Below, piece by piece: positions 17,275 to 24,611 of a stretch of DNA of 64,000 nt. The DNA comes from Pedococcus sp. 5OH_020 (GTDB lineage: Bacteria > Actinomycetota > Actinomycetes > Actinomycetales > Dermatophilaceae). The position numbers and the translations under genes were made by a program. The notes under the pieces were generated by a model. It was not told the origin of the DNA. It worked only from the letters and a program-made list of their open reading frames with translations, and did not search any database. The stretch's first letter is position 1. Each line of letters opens with the position of its first letter. The stretch spans positions 62,001-126,000 of the forward strand of contig NZ_JAPYZV010000009.1 in assembly GCF_027812955.1 (NCBI RefSeq), written 5' to 3'.

Positions 17275-17822
17275 GGGTGTGTCACCCCCTTCTCCTGGAG
17301 AGCCAGCCGCAGGCTGCGCAGGCCGTAGTGCAGGCGTGACTTCACGGTCCCCGCCGGGATCCGCTGGTCGGCCGCGATCTCGGCCACCGTTCTCCCCTCG
17401 TAGTAGGCGGCAGTGATGACCTGCCGGTGCTCTCGCGACAACGACGCCAGGGCGTCGGCGATGAGCCACCGGTCGAGCACCTCACCCGACCGGTCCCCCA
17501 CCGCACCCTCCGCCGCCTCCACTCCGGCCACCTCGTGCCGGGCCGCGGCGCTGCGCCAGCGGTCCACCACCAGATGCCGGACCACGGTGAACAGCCAAGC
17601 GCGCGCCTGCTGGTCCGACCGTGTGGCCAGGCCGGGGTCCCGCCAGGCGCGGAGCAGTGACTCCTGCACCACGTCCTCCGCGAGCTGAGGGTCCCGCGTC
17701 AGCCGGAGGGCGAAGCGCCAGAGCTCCGAGGCATGACGGTCGTGCAGGTCCTGAAGGACCGCCTCCCGCTGGTTCGCCTCCACCACCACTCCTCGCCCCG
17801 GGCTACCAGCCGGCCTGACCAC
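17271..17822 (-). CDS. ECF RNA polymerase sigma factor (SigL/SigK-like)
   Basis: The product of up to 183 residues contains sigma region 2 (LHDRHASELWRFALRLTRDPQLAEDVVQESLLRAWR, residues about 26-60) and region 4 (ITAAYYEGRTVAEIAADQRIPAGTVKSRL, about 137-165) with no region 3, defining an ECF sigma. Start is uncertain: GTG at 17822 (AGGTG upstream) or GTG at 17783, which has a better GAGGAG. It is co-translated with its anti-sigma. A TGAACC-N16-CGTCCT promoter upstream (17850-17877) matches the SigL-type consensus, so autoregulation is likely. Confidence 0.9.
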   Translation of the reverse strand: MVRPAGSPGRGVVVEANQREAVLQDLHDRHASELWRFALRLTRDPQLAEDVVQESLLRAWRDPGLATRSDQQARAWLFTVVRHLVVDRWRSAAARHEVAGVEAAEGAVGDRSGEVLDRWLIADALASLSREHRQVITAAYYEGRTVAEIAADQRIPAGTVKSRLHYGLRSLRLALQEKGVTHP

Positions 17823-17849
17823 TGTTCCGCACCTGGGATGTCACCGTAA

Positions 17850-17877
17850 AGGACGACAAACCCCGCGCCAGGGTTCA
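17850..17877 (-). promoter_or_regulatory. ECF-type promoter for the sigma/anti-sigma operon
   Basis: On the minus strand TGAACC (17877-17872) and CGTCCT (17855-17850) are separated by exactly 16 bases. This resembles the -35 TGAACC / -10 CGT consensus known for SigL-like factors. Transcription would start 20-30 bases before the sigma start codon at 17822. The same two hexamers and spacing occur in the divergent promoter at 17909-17936. Confidence 0.65.
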
Positions 17878-17908
17878 TCGGCATCATCACGAACGCTTGG
17901 GCCAGCCG

Positions 17909-17936
17909 TGAACCGCCGATACTGCGGCCTCGTCTC
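17909..17936 (+). promoter_or_regulatory. ECF-type promoter for the lipoprotein operon
   Basis: TGAACC (17909-17914), 16 bases, then CGTCTC (17931-17936). The -10 ends seven bases before the ATG at 17944, so the mRNA is probably leaderless. Its match in sequence and spacing to the sigma operon's own promoter indicates that the linked ECF sigma controls both directions. Confidence 0.65.
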
Positions 17937-17943
17937 CAGAGGC

Positions 17944-18456
17944 ATGAGCGGACACCTTCGCACCGTCGCGGGGCCGGCGATCGCGCTCGCCGCGATGGTC
18001 GCCCTGACCGGATGCGGCGCGGCTGGGAACACGGGGACGGCGAGCGGCTCGAGCAGTAGCGCCTCGCCCCCGGGCACCTCTACCAGCGACCTCTCCGTCG
18101 CCGACAGCGCCCTGGGCCGCATCGTCGTCACGAGGTCGGGCATGACGGCGTACGTCTTCACCAAGGACACGCCGAACTCCGGCAGGAGCGCCTGCACAGG
18201 TCCCTGCCTGCAGGCCTGGCCGCCGGTCACCACGGCGTCCGGCACGCCCTCCGCGGACGGCGTCACGGGCAAGCTGGCCACGATCACCCTGTCGGACGGC
18301 CGCAAGCAGGTCACCCTGGAGGGACGACCGCTGTACCTGTTCGCGAAGGACACCAAGGCGGGCGATGTCAAGGGCCAAGGGGTCAAGACCGTCTGGTATG
18401 CCGTGTCACCAGACGGCTCGATGGTCACCGGCGGCAGCAATGGCGGCGGGTACTGA
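17944..18456 (+). CDS. Secreted-repeat lipoprotein (COG4315 type)
   Basis: The 170-residue lipoprotein has signal MSGHLRTVAGPAIALAAMV with lipobox LTGC, a Ser/Thr-rich spacer, and two copies of the COG4315 'secreted repeat': GRIVVTRSGMTAYVFTKDT...CTGPCLQAWPPV, and KQVTLEGRPLYLFAKDTKAGDVKGQGVKTVWYAVSPDG. The family is of unknown function and is often controlled by an ECF sigma factor. The start at 17944 is preferred over a GTG at 17908 because the ECF promoter overlaps the intervening bases. It is followed after 11 bases by the DUF2231 gene. Confidence 0.88.
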   Translation: MSGHLRTVAGPAIALAAMVALTGCGAAGNTGTASGSSSSASPPGTSTSDLSVADSALGRIVVTRSGMTAYVFTKDTPNSGRSACTGPCLQAWPPVTTASGTPSADGVTGKLATITLSDGRKQVTLEGRPLYLFAKDTKAGDVKGQGVKTVWYAVSPDGSMVTGGSNGGGY

Positions 18457-18467
18457 GGCCGGCCGAC

Positions 18468-18983
18468 ATGGAGATCAACGGTCTTCCCGCGCACGTCCTC
18501 CTGGTCCACCTGGTCGTGGTCATGCTGCCGCTCTCGGCGGCGGCAGCGGTCGCGGTGAGCGTCTGGCCAGCCGCCCAGCGCAAGCTGACGTTCCTCGTGC
18601 CGCTGGGCGCCGTGGTCGGCACGCTCGCAGTCCCGCTGACGACGCGGGCCGGCAACGAGCTCGACGCGAAGCTCGGCAACCCGGCCTTCGTCAACCATCA
18701 CCGCGACCTGGGCAACATGGTGCTCCCCTGGGCCGCTGCGCTGGCGGCGACCACCGTCCTGCAGTGGCTGTACCTGCGCCAGGGCGCTAGGGATGCGCTA
18801 CCGGCGACGCACTCATCGCTCCCGGAGCCAGCTGAACGCGACCATGCCGTGCGGGGTCGGCGTGGCAGCTCGTGGCTCCGGATCGGCTTGGCAGTGCTGG
18901 TGATCGGTAGCGCCGCAGGGACGGCGGTGATCGTCGCCCTCACCGGCGATGCCGGCGCCCGCGCCGTCTGGGGGAGCCGCTGA
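18468..18983 (+). CDS. DUF2231-family membrane protein
   Basis: A 171-residue protein with four hydrophobic helices (about residues 8-30, 43-60, 82-100 and 137-158). An early INGLPAHVLLVHLVVVMLPL and a HHRDLGNMVLPW segment carry the histidines characteristic of DUF2231, a putative heme- or redox-linked membrane family. It is translated immediately behind the lipoprotein, so it is probably part of the same ECF regulon and the same envelope function. Confidence 0.82.
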   Translation: MEINGLPAHVLLVHLVVVMLPLSAAAAVAVSVWPAAQRKLTFLVPLGAVVGTLAVPLTTRAGNELDAKLGNPAFVNHHRDLGNMVLPWAAALAATTVLQWLYLRQGARDALPATHSSLPEPAERDHAVRGRRGSSWLRIGLAVLVIGSAAGTAVIVALTGDAGARAVWGSR

Positions 18984-19022
18984 GGTGAGGAGAGCGTCCA
19001 GGCGGGGCGCAGAGAGCTCGAG

Positions 19023-20054
19023 CTAGGCGCCGGCCGCCCTTCGCACCTGCGCGACGTCCTCCTGTGTCGCGTACTCGGTGTCGGAGTCGCCGACGAGGTC
19101 CGCAGCGGTGGGCGCCGGGCGGGTGACCCGTGACTTCATCGTGTACGTGGGGCGCGGCACCGGCACGGGGTCCCACGTGAGCGGGATGTCGTCCTCGTCC
19201 ACGAGCGCAACGCGTGCGGACGGCCCGACCTGCGTGGCATCCGCGACGGCAGCCGCGACGGAGTTTTGCGAGACCCCGTCGCGCTGGTACCGCTGTGCAG
19301 ACCGGGCAGGAGCGGCGTGAAGCGCCTCGACGGCCTGCACATCGAACAGCTCACTGCGCTCTGGCTCCGGCTGCCCCAGGGGAGCCGGGTCCTCCTCGAC
19401 TTCAACCGTGTCGGCAGCCTCCACTGGGCGCTGGACTTCGACTGGGCGCTGGACTTGGACTGGGCGCTGGACCGGCCGAACCGTGGAGCCGGCAGGAGCG
19501 CCGGCGGCGCTCGCTCGCGACGGCGCCCCACCCCAGCGCGGCTGGTCCGCCACCCGCCCGGAACGCGTGCGGCGCTCCGCGTGGACCGTCGCGCGCGCCC
19601 AGCCGACGGCGAGCCCTACGGCGACGACCGGCACGAGGAGGGCTGCGAGAGGGAGGAGCGACAGCGCGACGAGAGGTACGGCGACGACCACGGTGGACAG
19701 CGCCCCGAGCATCACCATGGCGCGGACCCGCCGAGCGGCGGCCCGGCCCTGCGACCGCTCCGGGGTCGCGGCGCCGGACGGAGCGGGACCCTGAGGTGCC
19801 GCGGTCTCGGCTCGCTTCACGAGGATCTGCGGGCGAGCAGCGGGTACTGGGCTCACGGCATACGACCGAGGCGCGGGGGTCGAAAGGTTGGTCTGCGCCA
19901 GCGGCCCACGGCGCTCGAGGACGCGCATCGACTCGGAGAACTGGTCCACCGAGCGAGCGGTCGCGAGGTGCTCACGGCGCCGGACCCAGTACTGCACGAA
20001 ATACGCAGCCCAGACCGCAATGATGACGAGGAAGACGAGACTGCTGGGCTGCAC
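19023..20054 (-). CDS. sepX: Divisome membrane protein SepX/GlpR
   Basis: The product of about 343 residues starts VQPSSLVFLVIIAVWAAYFVQYWVRR (first membrane helix), then DQFSESMRVLERR, the hallmark opening of SepX/GlpR. Two more hydrophobic segments lie near residues 115-155, and a long Pro/Glu-rich cytosolic tail includes RPVEVQRPVE repeats. In Corynebacterium GlpR is the membrane receptor for the MoeA-like protein Glp at the FtsZ ring; in Streptomyces SepX stabilises division septa. The linked glp and rimJ genes give the same neighbourhood. The frame opens at 20114, but the GTG at 20054 gives the usual family N-terminus and no ribosome-binding site, so it may be leaderless. Confidence 0.85.
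   Translation of the reverse strand: MQPSSLVFLVIIAVWAAYFVQYWVRRREHLATARSVDQFSESMRVLERRGPLAQTNLSTPAPRSYAVSPVPAARPQILVKRAETAAPQGPAPSGAATPERSQGRAAARRVRAMVMLGALSTVVVAVPLVALSLLPLAALLVPVVAVGLAVGWARATVHAERRTRSGRVADQPRWGGAPSRASAAGAPAGSTVRPVQRPVQVQRPVEVQRPVEAADTVEVEEDPAPLGQPEPERSELFDVQAVEALHAAPARSAQRYQRDGVSQNSVAAAVADATQVGPSARVALVDEDDIPLTWDPVPVPRPTYTMKSRVTRPAPTAADLVGDSDTEYATQEDVAQVRRAAGA
19423..19475. repeat. Three tandem 18-bp repeats inside sepX
   Basis: ACTGGGCGCTGGACTTCG and close variants recur at 19423, 19441 and 19459. In the minus-strand sepX frame they encode repeated Gln-Arg-Pro-Val-Glu/Gln-Val units in the disordered tail, so copy number may vary between strains. Confidence 0.7.
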
Positions 20055-20064
20055 GGAGACGACG

Positions 20065-20730
20065 TTAGGTGCCTTCGCCCGGCGCGCCGGGGACGTGCGG
20101 CGGTGTGTCGCCAATGTGACTGATGTGATTGATGTGCAAGCGCTCCATGAGGGTCCCGCCGGCCAGGTCCTCGGTGGTCAGCGCGAACGTCCGGTGGTCC
20201 CGCCACTGACCGTTGATGTGCAGGTACGCGGAACGGCTGCCCTCGTCGCGGAAGCCCAGCTTGCGGACCACGGCGAGGCTGTTGCCGTTCTCCGGACGGA
20301 TGTTCACCTCGACCCGGTGCAGTCCCATCGTGCCGAGGGCGTGGTCGACCGCGAGCGCCAAGGCCGTCGGGGCCACCGCTCGACCCGCGACCGTGCGGTC
20401 CACCCAGTAGCCGGCGGCCACCGACTGGAGAGATCCCCAGGAGATGCCGAAGAGCACCATCTGGCCGACGATCCTGCCGTCGAGGCGGATGGTGAAGGGA
20501 AGCATCCGGCCCGCGCGAGCCTCCCTGGTGTAGTGGCGAACGAGCGCCGCGAACGAGACCACCTGGGGTTGGCTGTCCGGCGAGGTCGCCTCCCACGGAC
20601 CGAGCCATTCCCGGTTCCTGCCACGAACCTCCGCCCAGGCCACCCTGTCGCGACGGCGGAGCGGGTCGAGCACGATCTCCTCGCCCAGGGGCGTGGCACC
20701 ACGCAGCACCACGGGCCAGGGGGGACGCAT
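20065..20730 (-). CDS. rimJ: GNAT acetyltransferase, RimJ/RimL type
   Basis: A 221-residue GNAT enzyme. LRRRDRVAWAEVRGRNREWLGPWE opens the RimJ-type fold, and the acetyl-CoA-binding region includes VAAGYWVDRTVAGRAVAPTAL and NGNSLAVVRKLGFRDEG. The family acetylates N-termini of ribosomal or other proteins. Its ATG shares one base with the moaB stop (TGATG). The galU-glp-rimJ-sepX order is conserved in actinobacteria. The actual target is unknown. Confidence 0.87.
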   Translation of the reverse strand: MRPPWPVVLRGATPLGEEIVLDPLRRRDRVAWAEVRGRNREWLGPWEATSPDSQPQVVSFAALVRHYTREARAGRMLPFTIRLDGRIVGQMVLFGISWGSLQSVAAGYWVDRTVAGRAVAPTALALAVDHALGTMGLHRVEVNIRPENGNSLAVVRKLGFRDEGSRSAYLHINGQWRDHRTFALTTEDLAGGTLMERLHINHISHIGDTPPHVPGAPGEGT

Positions 20731-21224
20731 CAGTGGTCGCCGCCTCGAACCTGCGACACGGCGTGCGACAGCACCGGCTGGAGCACGGCCATCGCGTCCC
20801 GGACCCCACCGCTGGAGCCCGGCAGGTTCACCACGAGGGTCCGCCCGGACACTCCGGCCAGGCCGCGCGACAGCATGGCGGCGGGCACGCCGGCGGCGAC
20901 CCCGGCGGCCCTGATGGCCTCGGCGATGCCGGGAGCCGGCCGGTCCAGCCGCGTTGCGGTGGCCTCCGGTGTGCGGTCGGTGGGCGACAGCCCCGTCCCG
21001 CCGGTGGTCAGGACGACGTCCGGCGCCAGGGCGAGCGCAGCGTCGAGGGCCTCCGCCACTGCGGGTCCGTCCGGCACGACGGTCGGGTCCTCCACCGAGA
21101 AGCCCCAGGCGCGCAGGTTCTCCACGACCAAGGCACCGCCCCGGTCGGGGTACACGCCGGCCGCGGCCCGCGTCGAGCACGTGATCACGACGGCGCTGAA
21201 CGGGGTGGCGGGCTGCTCAGTCAT
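20730..21224 (-). CDS. moaB: Molybdopterin adenylyltransferase (MoaB/Mog family)
   Basis: The 164-residue product contains the molybdopterin-binding signature: VVITCSTRAAAGVYPDRGG at the start, VVLTTGGTGLSPTDRTPEAT in the middle and LPGSSGGVRDAMAVL near the end. It activates molybdopterin by adenylation before metal insertion. The start at 21224 overlaps the moaC stop (ATGA) and the stop touches rimJ, so it sits inside a translationally coupled operon. Confidence 0.9.
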   Translation of the reverse strand: MTEQPATPFSAVVITCSTRAAAGVYPDRGGALVVENLRAWGFSVEDPTVVPDGPAVAEALDAALALAPDVVLTTGGTGLSPTDRTPEATATRLDRPAPGIAEAIRAAGVAAGVPAAMLSRGLAGVSGRTLVVNLPGSSGGVRDAMAVLQPVLSHAVSQVRGGDH

Positions 21225-21694
21225 GGCTCCACCCAGTCTCCGGACCGCCCACCGGACTTGGCGGTGACCCTGATGTCCGTGATGCGCGCGTGCCGGTCGA
21301 CGGCCTTCACCATGTCGATGAGGGCGAGCGCCGCCACGCTGACCGCGGTCAGCGCCTCCATCTCGATGCCCGTCCGGTCCGCGGTCCGCACGGTGGCAGC
21401 GATGTCCACGCCGTCGTCGGCCACGGTGAGGTCCACCTCCACGCCGTGGACCGCGATGGGGTGGGCCAGCGGGATGAGGTCGGGCGTGCGTTTGACCGCC
21501 TGGATCCCGGCGATGCGCGCGACGGCCAGGGCATCCCCCTTGGGGACGTCCCCGGACCTCAGCGCCGCGACCGCAGTGCCGGAGAGCAGGACTCGTCCGG
21601 CGGCCGAGGCCTGGCGGGCGGTGACGTCCTTGGCCGAGACGTCGACCATGTGCGCCGAACCGTCGGCGCGGACGTGCGTCAACCGCTCGTTCAC
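21221..21694 (-). CDS. moaC: Cyclic pyranopterin monophosphate synthase MoaC
   Basis: A 157-residue enzyme with MoaC motifs VRADGSAHMVDVSAKDVTAR, KGDALAVARIAGIQAVKRT and DLIPLAHPIAV (the conserved PLCH-like loop), and a C-terminal TGIEMEALTAVSVAALALIDMVKA helix. With MoaA it converts GTP to cyclic pyranopterin monophosphate in molybdenum-cofactor synthesis. The GTG at 21694 overlaps the glp stop as GTGA; upstream codons in the frame add only a Gly/Pro shadow. Confidence 0.93.
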   Translation of the reverse strand: MNERLTHVRADGSAHMVDVSAKDVTARQASAAGRVLLSGTAVAALRSGDVPKGDALAVARIAGIQAVKRTPDLIPLAHPIAVHGVEVDLTVADDGVDIAATVRTADRTGIEMEALTAVSVAALALIDMVKAVDRHARITDIRVTAKSGGRSGDWVEP

Positions 21695-22911
21695 TGGCCC
21701 TCCCGGCCCAGCAGTGGCAGGCACTCCAGCGGGTCACCCGCCTGTACTGCCGAGACCGACTCCGGGATCACGGCGAGGGCGTCGGCGGCGGCCAGCGCGC
21801 CCAGCATGTGTGACCCTTGCCCGCCGGCGAGCCGTGCGCGGTCGTCCTCGAGCACCACGCGCACGAACTCCATCTTCCCCGGGACGGAGGTGAACGGCTC
21901 GGCCGCCACCGCGGGGACGTAGCCGGGGGGGTATGCCGGCTCGGGACGACCTGCCATCGCCCGCAACGCCGGGGCGACGAACACGTGGAACGACACGAGG
22001 GCGCTCACCGGGTTGCCGGGGAGGGTGAAGACGGGGACCTGCTCCTCGCCCAGCAGCCCGAACCCCTGCGGCATCCCCGGGCGCATGGCCACCTTGTCGA
22101 ACTGCATCGTCCCCACGCGCGACAGGACCTCCTTGACGGTGTCGAAGGCGCCCATGGACACGCCGCCCGTGGTGATGATGGCGTCCGCGCGGACCAGCTG
22201 GCCCTCCAGCGTCTGCATGAGCACCCGCGCGTCGTCGGGGATCCCGCCGACCCGGAACGGCGTAGCGCCGACGGCCGTCACCGCGGCCGTCAGCATGAGG
22301 GAGTTCGAGTCGACGATCTGCCCGAACGCCGGGGTCGTCCCCACGTCGACGAGCTCGTCACCGGTACTGATGACCACGACCCGAGGGCGGGGCACGACCC
22401 GCAGCCGTGGGACGCCCGCCGCGGCGAGCAGCGCGATCTGGCCGGGCCCGACCAGCGTCCCGCGCTTCAGGACGACCGACCCCGCCTCGACGTCCTCACC
22501 GAGCTCGCGGACGTGCTGGCCGACCACCGATCGTTCCCGGATCTGGACCCGCACGACCCCGCCATCGGTGGCCTCCACCGGGACGACGGCATCGGCCCCG
22601 TGGGGCATGGGCGCCCCGGTCATGATCCGCATCGTCTGTCCCTGCGCGAGCGACAGGGCGCTGGTGTTGCCGGCCGCGATGTCGTTCACGACCGGGAGGA
22701 CCACCGGCGACTCAGGCGTGGCGGAGGACACGTCCCGCGCGTGCACGGCATACCCGTCCATCGCGGAGTTGGTGAACCCGGGGAGCGAGCCCCGCGCCCG
22801 CACGTCCTCGGCGAGGATGCATCCCTGCGCGTCGAGCACCCCCTGCTCGAAGGGGCGGATGACCTTGACCGTGCCGAGAATGCGGTCGAGGTGCTGCTCG
22901 ACCGAGATCAC
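21691..22911 (-). CDS. glp: Gephyrin-like molybdotransferase Glp (MoeA family)
   Basis: The 406-residue protein has the MoeA layout: domain I with TNSAMDGYAVHARDV (about 44-58), MTGAPMPHGADAVVPVE (about 96-112), the molybdopterin domain with VISTGDELV and TTGGVSMGAFD, and a C-terminal beta barrel. MoeA inserts molybdate into adenylated molybdopterin; actinobacterial Glp also binds FtsZ and GlpR. Linkage to rimJ and sepX marks this as the division-linked copy, and the adjacent moaC and moaB suggest it also works in cofactor synthesis. The GTG at 22911 overlaps the galU stop. Confidence 0.92.
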   Translation of the reverse strand: MISVEQHLDRILGTVKVIRPFEQGVLDAQGCILAEDVRARGSLPGFTNSAMDGYAVHARDVSSATPESPVVLPVVNDIAAGNTSALSLAQGQTMRIMTGAPMPHGADAVVPVEATDGGVVRVQIRERSVVGQHVRELGEDVEAGSVVLKRGTLVGPGQIALLAAAGVPRLRVVPRPRVVVISTGDELVDVGTTPAFGQIVDSNSLMLTAAVTAVGATPFRVGGIPDDARVLMQTLEGQLVRADAIITTGGVSMGAFDTVKEVLSRVGTMQFDKVAMRPGMPQGFGLLGEEQVPVFTLPGNPVSALVSFHVFVAPALRAMAGRPEPAYPPGYVPAVAAEPFTSVPGKMEFVRVVLEDDRARLAGGQGSHMLGALAAADALAVIPESVSAVQAGDPLECLPLLGREGQ

Positions 22912-23831
22912 CGCTGGAAGGCCTTCTCCGGCGCCAGACGCTCCTGGACGAACTCGTCCAGCCACTGCCCGAAGTCCTTGCCCAGCTCCTGGTGGTCCAG
23001 GCCGAGCCGGACGACAGCCTTGAGGTAGTCCAGCCGGTCGCCGGTGTCGTACCGGCGGCCGGAGAACACGACGCCGTGGACCCCGCCCCCCGGCTCCGAG
23101 GACCCGGCAAGTGTCTGGAGCGCGTCGGTGAGCTGGATCTCGCCGCCACGTCCAGGGGGCGTCTGCTCGAGGACCTCGAACACCGACGGGTCGAGCACGT
23201 AGCGTCCGATCACGGCCAGGTTGCTCGGCGCCTCCGCGGGGTCGGGCTTCTCGACGAGGCCGGTCACCCGGACCACGTCGCCCTCCCGGCCGTCGACCGC
23301 CGCACAGCCGTACAGGCCGACCGACTCCGGCGGCACCTCCATGAGCGCGATCACGCTCCCGCCCCGCTCCTCGCGCACGGCGACCATCTCCTCCAGGAGG
23401 TGGTCCCTGCCGTCGATGAGGTCGTCCCCGAGCAGCACGGCGAACGGGTGGTCGCCGACGTGCTCCTTGGCGACGTGCACGGCGTGACCCAGTCCCAACG
23501 GCTGCCCCTGGCGGACGAAGTGCACCTTGATGTCGGCCGACTCCCGCACGCGGGCGAGGCGGAACTGGTCGCCCTTGGCCTCCAGGGCCTGCTCGAGCTC
23601 CCAGTGGTGGTCGAAGTGGTCCTCCAGCGCGGCCTTGTTGCGGCCGGTGATGACCAGCACGTCGTCGAGCCCTGCCCGGACGGACTCCTCCACGACGTAC
23701 TGGATGGCCGGCTTGTCGACGACCGGCAGCATCTCCTTGGGGGTCGCCTTCGTCGCCGGAAGGAAGCGGGTGCCGAGCCCAGCAGCGGGGATGACGGCCT
23801 TGGTCACGGTCCGGGGGTGCTGAGGGGTCAT
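22908..23831 (-). CDS. galU: UTP-glucose-1-phosphate uridylyltransferase
   Basis: The 307-residue enzyme begins TKAVIPAAGLGTRFLPATKA, the nucleotide-binding loop of GalU, followed by KEMLPVVDKPAIQYVVEE. It also shows LLGDDLI, VIALMEVP and the LVEKPDPAEAPSNLAVIGRY region. It makes UDP-glucose for wall polymers, glycogen and trehalose. It leads a six-gene chain in which all junctions down to rimJ overlap; a 54-base gap separates it from the divergent cyclo-ligase, so both promoters are packed there. Confidence 0.95.
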   Translation of the reverse strand: MTPQHPRTVTKAVIPAAGLGTRFLPATKATPKEMLPVVDKPAIQYVVEESVRAGLDDVLVITGRNKAALEDHFDHHWELEQALEAKGDQFRLARVRESADIKVHFVRQGQPLGLGHAVHVAKEHVGDHPFAVLLGDDLIDGRDHLLEEMVAVREERGGSVIALMEVPPESVGLYGCAAVDGREGDVVRVTGLVEKPDPAEAPSNLAVIGRYVLDPSVFEVLEQTPPGRGGEIQLTDALQTLAGSSEPGGGVHGVVFSGRRYDTGDRLDYLKAVVRLGLDHQELGKDFGQWLDEFVQERLAPEKAFQR

Positions 23832-23885
23832 GCAACAACCTTATGGGGAGGGTCGGTTCGCGTCTGCCGGACGCCTGCAGGCACG

Positions 23886-24545
23886 ATGGGCGACATGCCC
23901 GTCCAGCCGTATGCCGGTGAGCCTGCGGAGACGCCGGACCAGGGCGCTCCGGCCGGCGACCGGCCGGACCACGCGGAGCCGGACACTGAGGTGGGTCAGC
24001 GGGTCCTCGCGGAGAAGGCGCGGATGCGCGGCGTCCTCGCCGCCGGGCGCCGCGAGCGGGTACCGGCCCGGGACCGGGTCGCCGACGGCCGGGCGATCGC
24101 CGAGGCTGCCCTGGCCCTTTGCCGCGAGATCGGTGTGCGACCCGGCGACTGGGTGGCCGCCTTCGAGTCGCTCCCCAGCGAGCCTGCGACGAAGACGCTC
24201 GTCGAAGCGTTGTCCCGGGCGGGGTTTCGCGTCCTGCTTCCGGTCACCCTGCCTGACTGGGACCTCGACTGGCGAGAGGCTGGTTCTCCGGAGCTCCTCG
24301 GCGCTGGGGCCGTCAGCTCAGCCCGCGTGGTGTTCCTTCCCGCCCACGCCGTCGACGCAGTGGGCACCCGGCTGGGTCGGGGCAAGGGCTGCTACGACCG
24401 GGCCCTTCCGCGTACGCACGCCTTCCTCGTTGCGCTGGTCCATCCCTGGGAGGTCCTCGAGGAGCCACTCCCCGCGGAGCCGCACGACCGTCGGGTGGAC
24501 GCGGTCATCACCGCCGACACCGGACTGCGCCGACTGCACGGCTGA
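23886..24545 (+). CDS. 5-formyltetrahydrofolate cyclo-ligase
   Basis: The product of about 217 residues has an early EKARMRGVLAAGRRE helix and the family's C-terminal active-site motif GRGKGCYDRALPRT, followed by LVALVHPWEVLEEPLP...HDRRVDAVIT. It converts 5-formyl-THF to 5,10-methenyl-THF with ATP. The first ~40 residues (Pro/Gly/Glu-rich) are not family-typical. Start could be 23886 or 23895, both in frame. It diverges from galU, the usual actinobacterial arrangement. Confidence 0.9.
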   Translation: MGDMPVQPYAGEPAETPDQGAPAGDRPDHAEPDTEVGQRVLAEKARMRGVLAAGRRERVPARDRVADGRAIAEAALALCREIGVRPGDWVAAFESLPSEPATKTLVEALSRAGFRVLLPVTLPDWDLDWREAGSPELLGAGAVSSARVVFLPAHAVDAVGTRLGRGKGCYDRALPRTHAFLVALVHPWEVLEEPLPAEPHDRRVDAVITADTGLRRLHG

Positions 24546-24611
24546 CGCGCCGGACCCAGCCGCACCCCGCCGGCCCCGCCGGACCGCTCCGGTCGGCGGC
24601 GGCCGTTGCGG

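Noticed and set aside
21691-23838. One 715-codon frame reading through galU into glp
   Set aside because: The first part is a shifted-frame shadow of galU (Arg/Gly-rich). The real glp starts at the GTG at 22911, which overlaps the galU stop.
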